A DNA stretch of 29,014 bases. It comes from Acanthaster planci. Its lineage: Eukaryota; Echinodermata; Asteroidea; Valvatida; Acanthasteridae. Position 1 is the first letter of the stretch. Every line of letters starts with the position of its first letter. The stretch lies in NCBI RefSeq assembly GCF_001949145.1, contig NW_019091370.1, positions 2,624,074-2,653,087 on the forward strand. The letters are read 5' to 3'. The position numbers and the translations under genes are program-made. Shown here piece after piece: positions 1 to 11,382 of this stretch. A model generated the notes under the pieces. The model did not search any database and was not told the origin of the DNA. It worked only from the letters and a program-made list of their open reading frames with translations.

Positions 1-52
1 ACACGACGTTCAAACTCACACATACGACGTTCAAACTCACACACGACGTTTG
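1..52. repeat. short tandem repeat at window edge
   Basis: About 2.5 units of a 19-21 bp repeat starting ACGACGTTCAAACTCACAC lie at positions 3, 24 and 43; the last unit is broken. The array probably continues to the left of the window. No function is suggested. Confidence 0.75.
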
Positions 53-290
53 TCTGTCCACTTTAATACAGTTGTGTTCCGAGGTGAGGGACGATGCCAA
101 CGCTGGAGTCAAAGCCAGAAAGGACAGATGTCTTCAAGCTCTACAAAGGATGTAACATGTTGTCGGATATTTACTCTAACCATTTATTAATCATTAACCT
201 CTGACAATTAATTTAAAGTACAGATGTCTTTTTATTCGCTCGTGAGCATTACTGCAATTAATTTTATAGAATTACTGTACATTCTTACAG

Positions 291-369
291 ATGACTGGAT
301 GCACGTTTACTTCAAGCCTGAGTAGCCATGACAACGGACACAAACCTTCTTACCTAGACGGTACACGAG
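291..369 (+). CDS. gene 1 exon 2 (linker exon)
   Basis: 79 nt, acceptor TTCTTACAG just before 291 and donor GTAGGC at 370. Phase 0 in, phase 1 out, same length and phases as gene 2 exon 2 (15714-15792). It begins MTGC in both genes, but only about 11 of 26 residues match, so this linker diverges much faster than exon 3. The ATG at 291 is internal if the gene 2 structure holds. Confidence 0.75.
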
Positions 370-3300
370 GTAGGCATTAGTGTTATATTGTGAAATTGTA
401 CTTGCTTCAGCTCTTCCAGTGACACAAGCAAACAATATCTCTCAGATAATGTCAAATGTTGGATTAGCTTGGGGTATCTTATTTCTCTACAAGTGCCAAA
501 TCGGTCTTGGCTAACGAACATGCAAATGCACCGTGCTCCACTTGTTCACACTCTCCGTGAAATAATTCAGTTTATCAGCTTCCCAGTCAATGCCGTTTCC
601 AAACCTCAGCCTCGTCACCAGCTGCCCAAAATGTTCATTGTACATGAAACTCGGTGAAAACCCTTCGCACTTTGACGAACTAATGAAACCGCTTACATGG
701 GGTCTGAAACTAAGTTCCAAAATGATCGTAGGCAAAGATCTGTTATGTGTATCATACCCCTAATGTGGAACAGAAGCACCTTAAAAGCATATTATTCACT
801 TGTGGCTTGATCCCTTAAACACGTCTTTGAAGTTTAGTTTACAGTTACTTACCACTTTTATTTAGACTGACATGAATTTAGTCTAAAGGTTTTATCCAGC
901 CATAATCGATTTTTACCTCAAAGACAGCCCAGCATATAAACATGAATATGTTACATTAACGTGACAAGGCTTTTGCCAATAGAACGGTGGATTATAATTA
1001 ACGACAACGTAAATTGGTGATTAACAAGCAACTCATACGCGGAGGGCATACGCCTACCAATTTTAATATTTAGTATGGGTGTTGCGGGAGCGCTTCCCCC
1101 CACAAAATGAAAAGTAATTAAAGAAAAATGAAAGAAATTAATGACTAAAAAGAGATGAAAGTGGATTACAATTACAAATAAGACCCGGTACATCGTAATC
1201 AGAAACAAGTCGATGAGGCTGTTTTACGTAATGGCCGAATAAAGTGGGGATGTGGATAAATGTTGAAAAAATCGATGTGGTGGTTTCCGAGTCTTTCAGA
1301 ATGACTTGACATGTGAAATCAAAAGAAAAAACAATGGCAATTTACAGCGAAGTAACGCACCTGCGGTGGTCGTTTATCTTGTGCAGTGGGCGTGGTTTAA
1401 GCTGAAGCTGCACCACACTTACGAACCGGATACTGCACGTACTGTGTCGACTCTGCGGGCGCGCGAAGAAGTTCAACAGAGAGCCTCGGTTTCGATGCGG
1501 ATATGCGCAGAAAGCGCTAATGTAAAATCCATATATGGTGATATTTTGTTCAACCAAACAGGATAACATTATGCCATGGTGCTATGTTCTATTGTCTGCG
1601 ATCTATAGGCAAATCCAGTGACCACGGTAACCATAGGCCTATCACCGGTCGTTTTCAGTGGCCACCGCCAATGGGATTTCAACATTGCGTCAACGGGCCT
1701 GTTTGTTTCACAAGGATCTGGATCTCGACCAGCGATCCTAACGCTGGTTTGCACCAACCATAAGGCGGGATTTTCTGGAATAAGTGAACTGTCACTAACC
1801 GAGATTCAGATCCGGGTGAAAAACGGGCGCAACAGTTGCTTGGGACCACTGTTCTGCGAACGGGAGAGAGTCCCTCTCGTACAAAATCCAACGCCATGCT
1901 TACTGCCATGAAAGGGGCTCTCAGCATGTCCAATGAAACGTCACTTAGTTCGTCTATGGTCAACTTCGACATGACGTGAAATTAAATTGCATATAATGTC
2001 GAGTGATATAATAATCAGAAACAGTGTCAGGATATTGGGCGCATACAAAAGACATTCATGGACATTACCAATTAATTACGCTGGAGTACCCTCAAGCCCA
2101 AAGAATCCTCCTTTACTTCTACACGGTGCGTTTCCTCAAAATTTAGTGACATGTCAAGGTTGTGGGTGACGTGCGAAGATAGCTGATACGCCGCTGATAC
2201 GTGTCTCGTCATGCACAAAACGATTCTGCTGTTGATTCATATGGGAACAACCTACCGAGCAAGGAATGCACAATGAAATTAATCAAGCTATGATTATTGT
2301 TACGTTTCTCACTAACAGTGTATAATCGTGTGACGTGAGCTTGTGTGTATTTTAATATTGCTGATGAACCAGTGGAGAAAAAAATGCTTCAAATTTACCG
2401 ATGAAGGGTTGCAGGGGTGCATTGTTTCGCCGGAAGTAAAAAAAATGCTAGCAGAAACCAATGAAGAATGAGCAAAACTTTTAAAAGATGCCTTCATGAC
2501 ACAGCAATTAAAAGTATCCTTGGGGAATTTTTGTGGGCAGGGAAACGCAGGATAGCTTTATTCATTTTGGGTCACGATTAATGGGGTCAACATTGAATTA
2601 ATGATGCTTTTGAAATGTTTACGTATTTATTGTTATTTTGAAATACTTCACGCGAACTAAAATGTTTTCAATTTGTTAATCTTTGAAATAACACTCCGTT
2701 CAAAGGAGAAGTGCTAACTTCGTGGTCGGAGGTTGTGCACATAGTAGCCGATCACAGTTTTAAGGTTGTGGGGACCACGGGATCAGCTAACAAATTTGCT
2801 CAGGGTAGGTAGGCCAAGTTACACTTGTGACCTATTATCTTTTTAAAACCTGATCAAACCTTATTCAAATTTACTGAACAGCGTAAAAGTGTTATTTTCG
2901 ACAATGTTTTGATTTATTAGCCTCAGATCCTTTCAAATTTAAATTCACATGGTACAGTCACCTTTTGATTTTTTCAGGTGACATTCCAACGTCGTATCAT
3001 TGTAATTGCCATTTGACATTTTGGGATTTATAATTTGTCGGCTTAAAAATAATTGGGAGTTTTATAATACATGTAATAATTATTAAATCTTCCTGTGCAG
3101 ATCCCGATTGGCAACTGGTATTTAAAGGTGTTGCGGGAACTGGAGCCAAACTGTACGATATGTGGACCAGCGAGAGCTGGGACCCCAGCGTGGAGATCAG
3201 TGGGAGTTGTCGGGATAATGACCTTCACCGAGTTTGGCGCAACAAGCAGTTACATGTCAGACGGGTAGGTTCGGGGAATTAGTGCGCCCTCACCAGTGGC

Positions 3301-6036
3301 ATGAGAAGGGATAAGCCGACCCCAGCATGTCATCACTAACGAGCGCCTTGCGCTCGCGCAAAGACCCAATTTGTTGCGTTACACACCCGTAGGGGATTGA
3401 CAAACTATAACTCTCTTTGGTGATGAGTTAAAGCTCTAGGCTAAACGCCGCGCTACTCCCGTGCCGAACTTAATTAAATGAGCGTGGTTATTCGCCTCGA
3501 GCAGAAGCACCCCCCTTATCAGTAAGAAAAAAGCCATGTCGGGAGTGTTCATTTTGTTAGCAGCGATGCGACCACAACGCATGTATTTCTACGTTTTTCA
3601 TGAACCAGTAAGGTTCAGTTCTGACTAAAGGATTCCCCTTGCTAAGAAAATAACGCCCTTTCTTTGCCCAGCTCGAGGCCCATAGTGCAGAAATAGGCGC
3701 GTTAGTTGCGATAGAGGCTGACCTCAATAGGGCAGCGTCTTGCCAGTGGTATTCGGAACAACGATAGCGCGACATAAACTCTCGAGTTACAGGGCTTGCC
3801 GTGAAGAATGCAATTTGCCTGAATTGGTACTGGCAGCACAAAGAATAGTCTATAGGCTGAGAAACTACAACGGAAATACTGACTTTTCTGTACCAGCAAC
3901 ACTGCCGAAACATTCTGCCAACTTGGAAACCATCATTGACACAAAAGAAACTTAAGCTTTAATAGATTCCTTTCAAGTCAGTTTATATTTTTCAATTATA
4001 ATTTTGCCTTAAGACTAATGAGTGTTCATTACGTGAATGCACCATGCACACTCTCAGGGCAAAATTAAGGTGTTTTTAAGACCAAGTCAAGAATACACAG
4101 GAGACGATTTGAGGTTCCATGTTTGTATGAAGATGAAGGGAGATCACAAGAGAACAACAGCTTTTGTTGAAGAGCACTGACCAGAGTTGCTGACGCGAGT
4201 CTTGGACTCGAGTCGGACTCGAGTCGCTATTTTTGTGACCTGTGACTGGACTTGTAAATACCAGCTTTGACTTGACTTGGACTTGCAAAAAATGACTTGT
4301 GACTTGACTTGGACTTGCAAAAAATGACTTGTTACCAACCCAAGTCAGACGCTACTCGACCGGCCCCTTTATTTTTATAAGTTGCAACTTCATAAGTTGG
4401 CGCCTGGTTCTTTTTGCTGATTACAGTTGGACAAAATAATGTGCAGCTTGAATATAAGTCTCTTGGAGAAAGAGACTTGTGACTTGACTTGTATTTTGAC
4501 CAAATGACTTATGACTAGACTTGACTTGGCCTGTGACCAAATGACTTGTGACTTGGACTTGCAAAAAAATGATTTGCAGCCACCTCTGGCACATAATTAT
4601 CTCTTCATTTTCACTCAGGTCAAGCTTTCCTTGCATAACAGCACAGGAAAGACAGCTGAGCTGGTATTCAATGGGATTGGGTCAGATATCAGGAACTGGT
4701 TTAGACAGGACAGACTCATATCGTCCCCTTGGGAAGATCTCAGCTCTGCCAGTGCTTCACGCGCTACACGCTCTGGTCGGTACTTCAGCATGGAAGGTCA
4801 CGTTGAAGAGTTAGTAAGCCTACAGGTGTAATGGTGGCTGTGGAGATTTGTGGAATCATCGGGGCTGTTGCGGGTTTCTTGTTGATTGCCGTGGTTTGTG
4901 ATTTTGTCGTTGCCACTGTGTTCATGAAGTGATGATTATGGATGTCGTCTTCATGTATTGACTGATACCCATATCAGTTGATCTTATTTCAAACATTATG
5001 CCCCCCTTTTAGGCAGGCGTTCCAGAGTCAAAAAGACCGAGTTAAAAGCTAATTTTGAATTAAGAACGCAAAAAGGTTCGACGTCTGAAACAATCGAGCG
5101 ACCAGGCGTATTAGCAGGCGAAAGATCGAACCTTGGCGGGGCTTGGAACGACACCAGTGCGACTTGGTTTCAGACGTCGTTCTCTTAATGGGCCGAACCC
5201 CATGCCAATGTATGTATTAAGTTGGTTTGTCTGTAAGCAAAATTCAGTTGGGTCGACCTGAGTCACTCTCAATTCTATTTGGCTCGGCGCGATTCTAGAA
5301 CGCCTATCTGAACGGGTGTTAGAGTCTGCCTCCTTAAATCCTGTGGTCTGACCATTTTGACTGGGAAACAGTAAAAATATTATAAGAATGTATGCTGATG
5401 GAGACCAAATGATAATTTGTGACCTGCTGAGGCGGAAAGGGCAAACCCAAGTAATCGCAGCCTGAAGTGAAAACATATACACAAAACAATCGTGTCAAAG
5501 TCATTTCAAAAACATATTTGGATAGCTTATGTATCAAAGAATCATCTAAGTATATTATTTCTGTAAAGTTCAATCAAGATGAGAAAAGGGGGGAATTCCA
5601 AATTGCTTTTATTTTGTTAATTTTGATTTCTCTTCTTCTTACATATAAAAAGGGATCGGCGATTTTACATTAACGCCAACTACCAGGGTTGTTCAGATGA
5701 TGTAGGCTGGCTGGTTGTGACAGAGTCACAAATAAAGGCATTCTGTTCTTGGGAGGATCCTACAACACAATATCCCTACCCGATCATACTCTACAGCAGA
5801 GGGAACAACGCAGTGACGTGGAATAATGTACTGTCCAATGGTGAGAACGAGGAAATAGAACAATGTGCAGATTCCTGAATACATCATTTACATGTCAGTC
5901 TAATGGATGTATCGCGTATAATGTTCCCATATCGACCTGTAACACGGGGGTGGTTGATCTTTTTACTCTTTTCCCAACAGATAGAACGGTTGGAAGAGCG
6001 GACAGCATGACAATCCACATCAATATCGACGACTAA
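291..6036 (+). CDS. gene 1: 5'-truncated paralog of a PAN-domain secreted protein (conserved C-terminal module)
   Basis: Spliced model: exons 291-369, 3101-3264, 4619-4809, 5653-5840 and 5981-6036 (TAA), giving 225 codons plus stop. The first exon enters in phase 0, so a 5' exon with start codon, signal peptide and PAN domain (as in gene 2) is expected left of the window. What is seen: a 26-residue linker beginning MTGC; a conserved module beginning DPDWQLVFKGVAGTGAKLYD; a second part with a VKLSLHNST sequon, the motif LVFNGIGSDIRNWF and SPWEDL; a third part with RRFYINANYQGC and GWLVVTES; and a tail VGRADSMTIHI. Established only from memory: this order (W-LVFK, NW/WF, SPW-DL, N-Y-GC, GWLVV, V-ADxM) recurs in uncharacterised cnidarian proteins. 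The exon 4 donor is ambiguous (see exon entry). No frame-breaking lesion remains if the donor at 4810 is used. Function is unknown; it is likely extracellular. Confidence 0.8.
370..3100 (+). other. gene 1 intron 2, no recognised element
   Basis: A 2.7-kb intron in phase 1. It has several short open frames on both strands (for example near 1306-1566, 1618-1911 and the minus frame 1679-1972), but none has a family signature I recognise, and they overlap each other. Around 1400-1950 the sequence is more GC-rich than its surroundings and could be a decayed mobile element, without clear ends. Confidence 0.6.
3101..3264 (+). CDS. gene 1 exon 3 (conserved module, part 1)
   Basis: 164 nt, acceptor CCTGTGCAG before 3101, donor GTAGGT at 3265; phase 1 in, phase 0 out. 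It encodes 55 residues (the first split with exon 2) containing WQLVFKGVAGTGAKLYDMW and a single cysteine in SGSCRD. 49 of 55 residues match gene 2 exon 3, and a 62-nt stretch inside is identical at every base. Confidence 0.9.
4190..4345. repeat. GACTTG/ACTTGG degenerate tandem repeat, cluster 1
   Basis: Opens with overlapping GACTCGAGTC palindromes (4204-4226) and continues with two copies of a unit of about 32 bp carrying TTGACTTGGACTTGCAAAAAA followed by TGACTTGTG. It lies wholly within gene 1 intron 3. Confidence 0.8.
4469..4580. repeat. GACTTG/ACTTGG degenerate tandem repeat, cluster 2
   Basis: A second cluster of the same motif family: GAGACTTGTGACTTGACTTG, then two ACCAAATGACTT-type units and GACTTGGACTTGCAAAAAAA. 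It ends about 40 bases before the exon 4 acceptor, so it sits near the likely branch-point region of that intron. Confidence 0.78.
4619..4809 (+). CDS. gene 1 exon 4 (conserved module, part 2; donor ambiguous)
   Basis: Acceptor TTTTCACTCAG before 4619, phase 0 in. It encodes VKLSLHNSTG, then LVFNGIGSDIRNWF, SPWEDL and FSMEGHVE. Three donors are possible. GTTAGT at 4810 gives 191 nt and the phase 2 needed by exon 5, and aligns residue for residue with gene 2 (SMEGHVEEDRRF against SLEGGTGLERRF). GTAAGC at 4814 is the better consensus site but ends in phase 0 and would shift exon 5 out of frame. GTAATG at 4828 is also in frame, adding six residues. I chose 4810. The HNST sequon suggests glycosylation. 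Confidence 0.75.
4810..5652 (+). other. gene 1 intron 4 with inserted repeat-like DNA
   Basis: 843 bp, against 189 bp for the same intron in gene 2. The first 120 or so bases resemble the gene 2 intron, including a shared AGTGATGATTA at 4927-4937 (gene 2: 23333-23343). The extra length begins near 4980 and looks like an insertion of dispersed repeat DNA (next entry). A short hydrophobic frame at 4831-4932 is described in the findings. Confidence 0.65.
4990..5460. repeat. dispersed-repeat-like insertion with inverted GACGTCTGAAAC
   Basis: Contains a perfect 12-bp inverted pair, GACGTCTGAAAC (5080-5091) and GTTTCAGACGTC (5167-5178), each followed outward by TTAAGA-like sequence. It is absent from the matching intron of gene 2. 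Composition and paired motifs suggest a MITE- or SINE-like element, but ends and target duplications are not clear, so the limits given are approximate. Confidence 0.45.
5653..5840 (+). CDS. gene 1 exon 5 (conserved module, part 3)
   Basis: 188 nt, acceptor ATATAAAAAG before 5653 (weak pyrimidine tract, TTCTCTTCTTCTTAC just upstream), donor GTGAGA at 5841; phase 2 in, phase 1 out. It encodes DRRFYINANYQGCSDDVGW, LVVTES, a second cysteine in FCSWED and IILYSRG. One codon shorter than gene 2 exon 5. Confidence 0.85.
5981..6036 (+). CDS. gene 1 exon 6 (C-terminal tail and stop)
   Basis: Acceptor TCTTTTCCCAACAG before 5981, phase 1 in. It encodes RTVGRADSMTIHINIDD then TAA at 6034-6036. The tail closely matches gene 2 (GTVGRADSMTIHIDIE). 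No AATAAA lies close by; the nearest clear AATAAA is at about 6508, beyond the left end of the transposon-like element. Confidence 0.88.
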
Positions 6037-6452
6037 TTCGGGAACCTGTCCTTTTTATAGTCCGTACGGGGGGGGTCAACTGGGTGAAATTCTCCCCCAC
6101 GGGAAGCGCCGGAAAACGCAAAGGTAGCAAAAGACGTAACTCCCCGTGGGTAACAAGCTTTGAAAGTTTTCGATGAAACACCAAAATGTTTTCTGATACA
6201 TTTGAAAAGAGCATTTCAACAGCCATGCAAAATAGATGGTGCTATAGTAAAGCATTGGTGATGCACTGCAGATACGCGTGCGGTTTATTTAGTCTCATTG
6301 AAGAGCACTGTGCGATAGACGAGGCAAATCCAATAGTGTCACTGCTTATCAAAATCTCTACGGTGGGTTTGTATAAGAACACAAGTGTAAATGTAAATAT
6401 CAGAGTGGCATGTAGTTAAAAAGTAGGTTTGTTGAAGTCAGCGAGGTTAGGT

Positions 6453-7410
6453 CAAAAAAAGCCTCCGGTTTCTGGTCACCGCGTGCATCGCCGTAGACCT
6501 GCGGCAAAATAAAGAATTTTTTTATTTTTTGCATAAAACGATTTCCAAAAGCCGCCAAACGTACTTGATCGGCAGGAATTCTGCTACCGCGTAATTTTAA
6601 CGTGTTTTTGATGGGTGGGGTTGAGTACTATGTACGGTGAAGGAATCCCCATAGGCCTCCATACATTTCAATTGGGCACTCTAATCAGATGACGTCATTC
6701 GTGTCGAAATCAGTTGGCTGCAGTTTGATATTATGCGTGATTCTATGGATTGACATTGCGTTATGACAACCATACATGTATGTACGTTACTACTCATGCA
6801 TTGTCACTTGCAAAGAACAAAGGTGGATTAAAGTGAGAGATTTTTATTTTTCTGAGATGAAATTTCCCCCAATATTTTATGTTCAGCTTGTTTCTCATAA
6901 GCTGAAACAGAAAACAATGTGCACAGTATATCATTTACCTCTTGGAAATTTTATTTTCATTTAGACTGTGGAGCTGAACTGTTTTCAATTATTTTTTTTC
7001 ATAGGCTATTTGACGTGCAACTTAATTCTCCCAACTAAAGCAGAAAACAATGTGCAAAGAATGTCATATACAGCTACGTCATAAGAATTTCATTTAAAAC
7101 CGGGAACTGAAGCTGAACATTTGCTTGTCACGATTTTTCAATTGTAGTTGTGCTACTGTATTTTAACAAGACTAGCTCAATCTTGCCAAGAATAGAAGCC
7201 TCCTGTTTGAGTGAGATTAATTAAACATATTTTATGGTTTTTTATTAATTCAAAGTTAATCCACACTTCTCACAGTAACAAGGCCATGCGCTCCAAAGCA
7301 TACCGTATGTGCATTTACATCAGTTCTAAGGGGAAAAAAGGAGGAAAAAACCCGCGTCACCGCATCACTTTTGGACCAAGCCCATGACCAGAAACCGGAG
7401 TCTTTTTTGG
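6453..7410. mobile_element. candidate non-autonomous DNA transposon (26-bp terminal inverted repeats)
   Basis: A 26-bp sequence at 6453-6478 (core CTCCGGTTTCTGGTCA) reappears inverted at 7385-7410, 24 of 26 positions matching. The 958-bp span between is AT-rich and has no credible coding capacity, which fits a non-autonomous (MITE-like) element or two separately inserted element ends. A clear target-site duplication was not found, so the outer limits and superfamily are open. It lies about 0.4 kb downstream of gene 1. Confidence 0.55.
6880..7145 (+). repeat. diverged tandem duplication inside the candidate transposon
   Basis: Two neighbouring units of about 130 bp (roughly 6880-7000 and 7008-7145) share, in order, TTCTC..AA, CAGAAAACAATGTGCA, ATATCAT/TGTCATA, TTTCATTTA, and GAGCTGAAC/AAGCTGAAC. 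The shared CAGAAAACAATGTGCA (6907 and 7041) is the clearest anchor. Confidence 0.6.
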
Positions 7411-10400
7411 CGTTATTACCGATTATCTATCGTGTTCAAGCTTTTTAATGTTTGATTTGGTCACAGATATCGAGTGTTTGTGAAAACACTGGTAGATTTC
7501 GTTCTTTTGAGGCAACAATAATGTTGTGGTATCTTTCATTTTCAAATGGGCGTGAACTTCAATTTAAGCACTCCCCTGCCCCAAAGATTTTGCTTTTGAC
7601 AAATAACTATTTGTTTTTATTCTAAGAATCAAACATTGTGGAATATAGGCCTTCATCCTCAGGATAACATGAAATATTGAAAACGCTCAACCAATGATCG
7701 GCATCAGGGCTACACAAGTTAACAAGTTGCACATTAAACGTTGAATGTCTGGAATGGTGTTTGAACAACAGAAAAAAGACATTGTAATGAGATCTGCAGT
7801 CAGGAGTAGTATTTATCATAAAAGGGATTCCCACACTTCTGGAGCCTGAATTGAATTTCACCCAAAGTACTATTTTTTGAATGTAAATACTTTTCAATAA
7901 AAAAGGCAAACATACTCATTACTCAGTCTTGCCATTTGTAGTGGTTGAGTGTCATGTGAGTTTTTTTTTAGGTCTTTATCAACGACAAAAGTGCCTCATA
8001 TCCCAATATAACTGTAGCTTATCAACCTCTCTCCCTTTTGCGTCCTATTTCATATGGGCAGCCAAACTCTTTAGAAATAATCACGCGTGATGGTGTCAGA
8101 TATCATGTAAAAATACATTTGCTTAGTAACCTTAAAATAGGACCGTATTTTACATTTAGTAGTGGCATTAAATCATTTGGTGTTTTGGTATAGCTGCGTG
8201 ATAATTTAGGGAATAGCTCTTTTTTTTGTACTGACGACCAGCCATAGTTTTACCAGTCAAATCAAGTTCGGGAATTAAATTAAGGTAGGAATATTTTATT
8301 TAGACTCGATATGTATGTGTTTTAAATAAAATGAGCAATATCAATTTAGAATGGAAAAATGTATATATAGAGCATGTGCATCTGAATTATTTGGCAACGA
8401 TCGTTACAACTCGATTTTCAGCAAATTTGCTGAGACATATGGAAAGAATGAGGAATAAGGAAGCACCTACATGGTAGTTTACAGATCATGTACTTTAACA
8501 AAGTCTTCGGAAGGATGTTGAATTAACGTACAATATGTCAATCAGTGAAACGTTCTCATGGTTTTCACGGAAATGACAAGGGGCACAACGCAACCATTGC
8601 GCGGACAACAAGATGATCAGACAGAAGAGATTTGTACAGATAGAAGCTATGTCAGTATGCCAATTTAAAATAAAAGTGCCTTGGCTGATATTGCTATTAA
8701 TATGCAAATAAAGACTGTGATAGTATGACACATGTCACGTCTTGTCATTAAAATTGCCTTGTCTCCTCATCTCTACACCAAAACTTCATCCCAACAAAGG
8801 GGACTATGCCTACTCTGTCATTATGATAGAGTAACTTATATTGACTGACAGTATACTGGCAACAAAATATAAGCCCTCACAATGTTGGGAGTAAGGTCTT
8901 AATAGTTAATGTGCTTTTTGTGAAATAAGATGAACTATTCCTAAAATACATGCACCGTTGAATGGAAGACAACAAACTCAAGGCAACATTGACGAGACTG
9001 CTTCTGAGTGGTTCTGAAGTATCACATGCTTTCTGATCAAAACCAAAGCCAACAAAATCAAAAACCAAGTCAACCGTTTTGCACGCAAATTTTAGGGAAT
9101 TTGCATCAGACAATTTCATGGATAGCATCTAGCGTAGTGGTAATAATATTACGCCATTAGTCTGTGTATTAAGTTTTTGTTACGTACAAAACAAAGAAAA
9201 CACGGAGACCAACAAGTAAAACCAAAGGTACCAAAATGAGCTGAACAAGCAGAAACAGCAAACCAACCCTGTGGACGCACGCGCACAAGCAACACACACA
9301 GACAGGTCGAACATAATCAAAACAAAACAATATTTTATTTTTGCCTTTATGGACGTGTTTTTTAATAGACCTGCAAATATATTCTTAACATTAATTGAGA
9401 CATTTTACACGAACTCTAGCAAAAAAAGTAATACATTGACGTTAATAGGATATGACTATTGAAATTCAAGGATTTGACGATGGAATATTGTTCTCCAATA
9501 TTTCTCTAGTTATATTCGGTAGAAATGTTGAAATCTGTAGGGTAATAACCACGGTTCAATGAACCACTTCAGCATCTCAACAGCACATGCTTAAAAATGA
9601 AGGGCGTCCGAGGTCATTCGAACGGGTGTGCGCAATCTGCCCTTTTAGCGCGGTCCTACGTGAACTCTCGCGCATGCATTGTTCCTAAATGAACTTACTT
9701 TTATATCAAAGTGCAGGACTCACTGTACTCCCACACATTAATCGTTTAGCCCTATTTGCTTGTCACCCATAGTCACGCGAGGAGATGTACATCGCCGAAT
9801 TGTGTTGTAATCAGCAGTCCCCCCCACACACTCGCTCTCCTGCAACTCGCTTCATTTGCGTCCAATTTCGCGGTACATAAATCACGAGCTGTACTCGGTT
9901 TAATATACCTGAGAATTAATTAGGGTTCGCACGTTTGCATGTGACTGTTGGTGGTGCGCGGTGTTTCCTGTTGACATCAACTGGGTCGATATAATTACCA
10001 TTGTTCACGTCGACCTTTTACCAGCCTTGCCTGCAGTAATTATTAGTGTTGATTTTTTAGTCTTGAAATAGACCATTTTTATCGAATTTGTTGGTACGCT
10101 ATAAAATTTGCCAGCGTACAGCAGCCTGTTTATCCTGAGGTCGACTTTACCATTAAAAGCCTGGAAAATTTACACATACATGTACATAGCCCTCTATGCT
10201 GCATGGAAACAAATGACAGATTTTTAAAGGCCAAAAATTTGATTCATGGAGCCTTATTTGTTCATGGACGACTATGCTCGCGCGAAGTATGTATAGAGCA
10301 GTGGTTGGTCCCAGTCCACCCAGCGCACTCTATGTTACACTGAGAGACTGAAGATCTGTACAGGCAGCAATAGACCTTAATCCCGAGGAGTCCTTGTTTG

Positions 10401-11150
10401 GTGGTGTTCCCCAAATCTATCATAGGCCCCCTATTCAAAGTAATCTGGTAAATGGAGTGCCGTGCCAGACTGTGTTAGGTTCCACAGATTTTCTTTAATG
10501 TGGCTTTGAAAAAGTAGACAGTTCACAGCTAATTAAAAAGTAAAACTGGCATTAATTTGTAATAACGCTTATTTCGTTGCTGTTATTTCTACTGTCTGAT
10601 TCCATAAAGGACAAGTTAACCTCACCTTCAATTCAAGATGGTCGACATACGAAGACAGTCGATTCGGAAGTACGGTTGAATCACTGCAGTTACATATCCT
10701 ACTCCTAATGGAGGCGAAAAAAGGGGGAAGTAGTGAATCCTGGAAACAAAATGGTTTTCGAAAGCGTTGATGCTTACCCTTTATGGACCATTCTCAAAAG
10801 TCCTCTCCGAGTCTGAAACCACGATTAAGACAGCTTTTCGTTTGCGCGAAATAACAAAGACTCCTTCCAGTTGGCTTCATGTTACTCAGTTCGATGTTCT
10901 CACATCAACATACCGCTCATATCTGACAGGAATCTCCAAGGACAACAGTTTACGTGACAGGCGAAGCGGAACAGGAAAGGGATGCCGAGATTGGAAAAGG
11001 TAGCCGTGTATTCGTTCACAGCTATTTTGTCAGGGTTCAAAGAACATGGGTGCAGCAAATTAAAAACTCCATTAAAAATAGTGCAAAATCAGCTCTGTTC
11101 AGTACAGAGCCCCTATTAAAGGGGACAGGCACAATGAGAATTTTTTTGTA
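7411..11150. other. intergenic region, no gene recognised
   Basis: About 3.7 kb between the paralogs. Only short, unconvincing open frames were seen, none with a recognisable domain, conserved splice context or link to the neighbouring family. The sequence is AT-rich with scattered low-complexity tracts. I see no tRNA-like boxes and no clear mobile-element ends. Confidence 0.5.
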
Positions 11151-11373
11151 TTTCGTTCCCTCGAATTATTATTTCGTTCTCTCAAAATTATTTCATTGCC
11201 TTGTATTATCATTCGTTCCTTCAAATTATTATTTTGCTCTATCGAAATATTATTTTGTTCCTCGAAATCATTTAGTTCCCTCGAAATATTGTTTTGTTCC
11301 CTCGAAAACATTTCATTCCCTCGAAATATGTTATTTCGTTCCCTCGAAATGTTGATTTCATTTCCTCGAAACA
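11151..11373. repeat. degenerate tandem repeat of CGTTCCCTCGAAATATTATTT type
   Basis: About ten imperfect units of roughly 20-23 bp based on TTCGTTCCCTCGAAATATTA. Unit length varies, so reading frame is not preserved from unit to unit. An open frame on the minus strand (11099-11518, rich in RGNE/RERNN) arises from this repeat and is not taken as a gene. Confidence 0.85.
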
Positions 11374-11382
11374 TTTTTGTGT

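Larger units (their letters stand above)
3265..4618 (+). other. gene 1 intron 3
   Basis: A 1.35-kb phase-0 intron. The first part (3270-3540) is unremarkable. At 3640-3955 both strands have open frames of 70-118 codons that conflict with each other; they look like decayed mobile-element sequence, but no domain is recognised. From about 4190 the intron is filled by GACTTG-type repeats (separate entry). The last 40 bases supply an ordinary pyrimidine tract, CTCTTCATTTTCACTCAG. Confidence 0.6.

Noticed and set aside
1679-1972. 97-codon minus-strand frame starting MSKLTIDELSDVSL
   Set aside because: Looks superficially protein-like but no family is recognised, no splice partners were found, and a plus-strand frame overlaps it.
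3557-3955. Overlapping open frames on both strands in gene 1 intron 3
   Set aside because: The frames conflict, have no recognisable domains, and lie in an intron supported by paralog comparison; at most a decayed mobile-element fragment.
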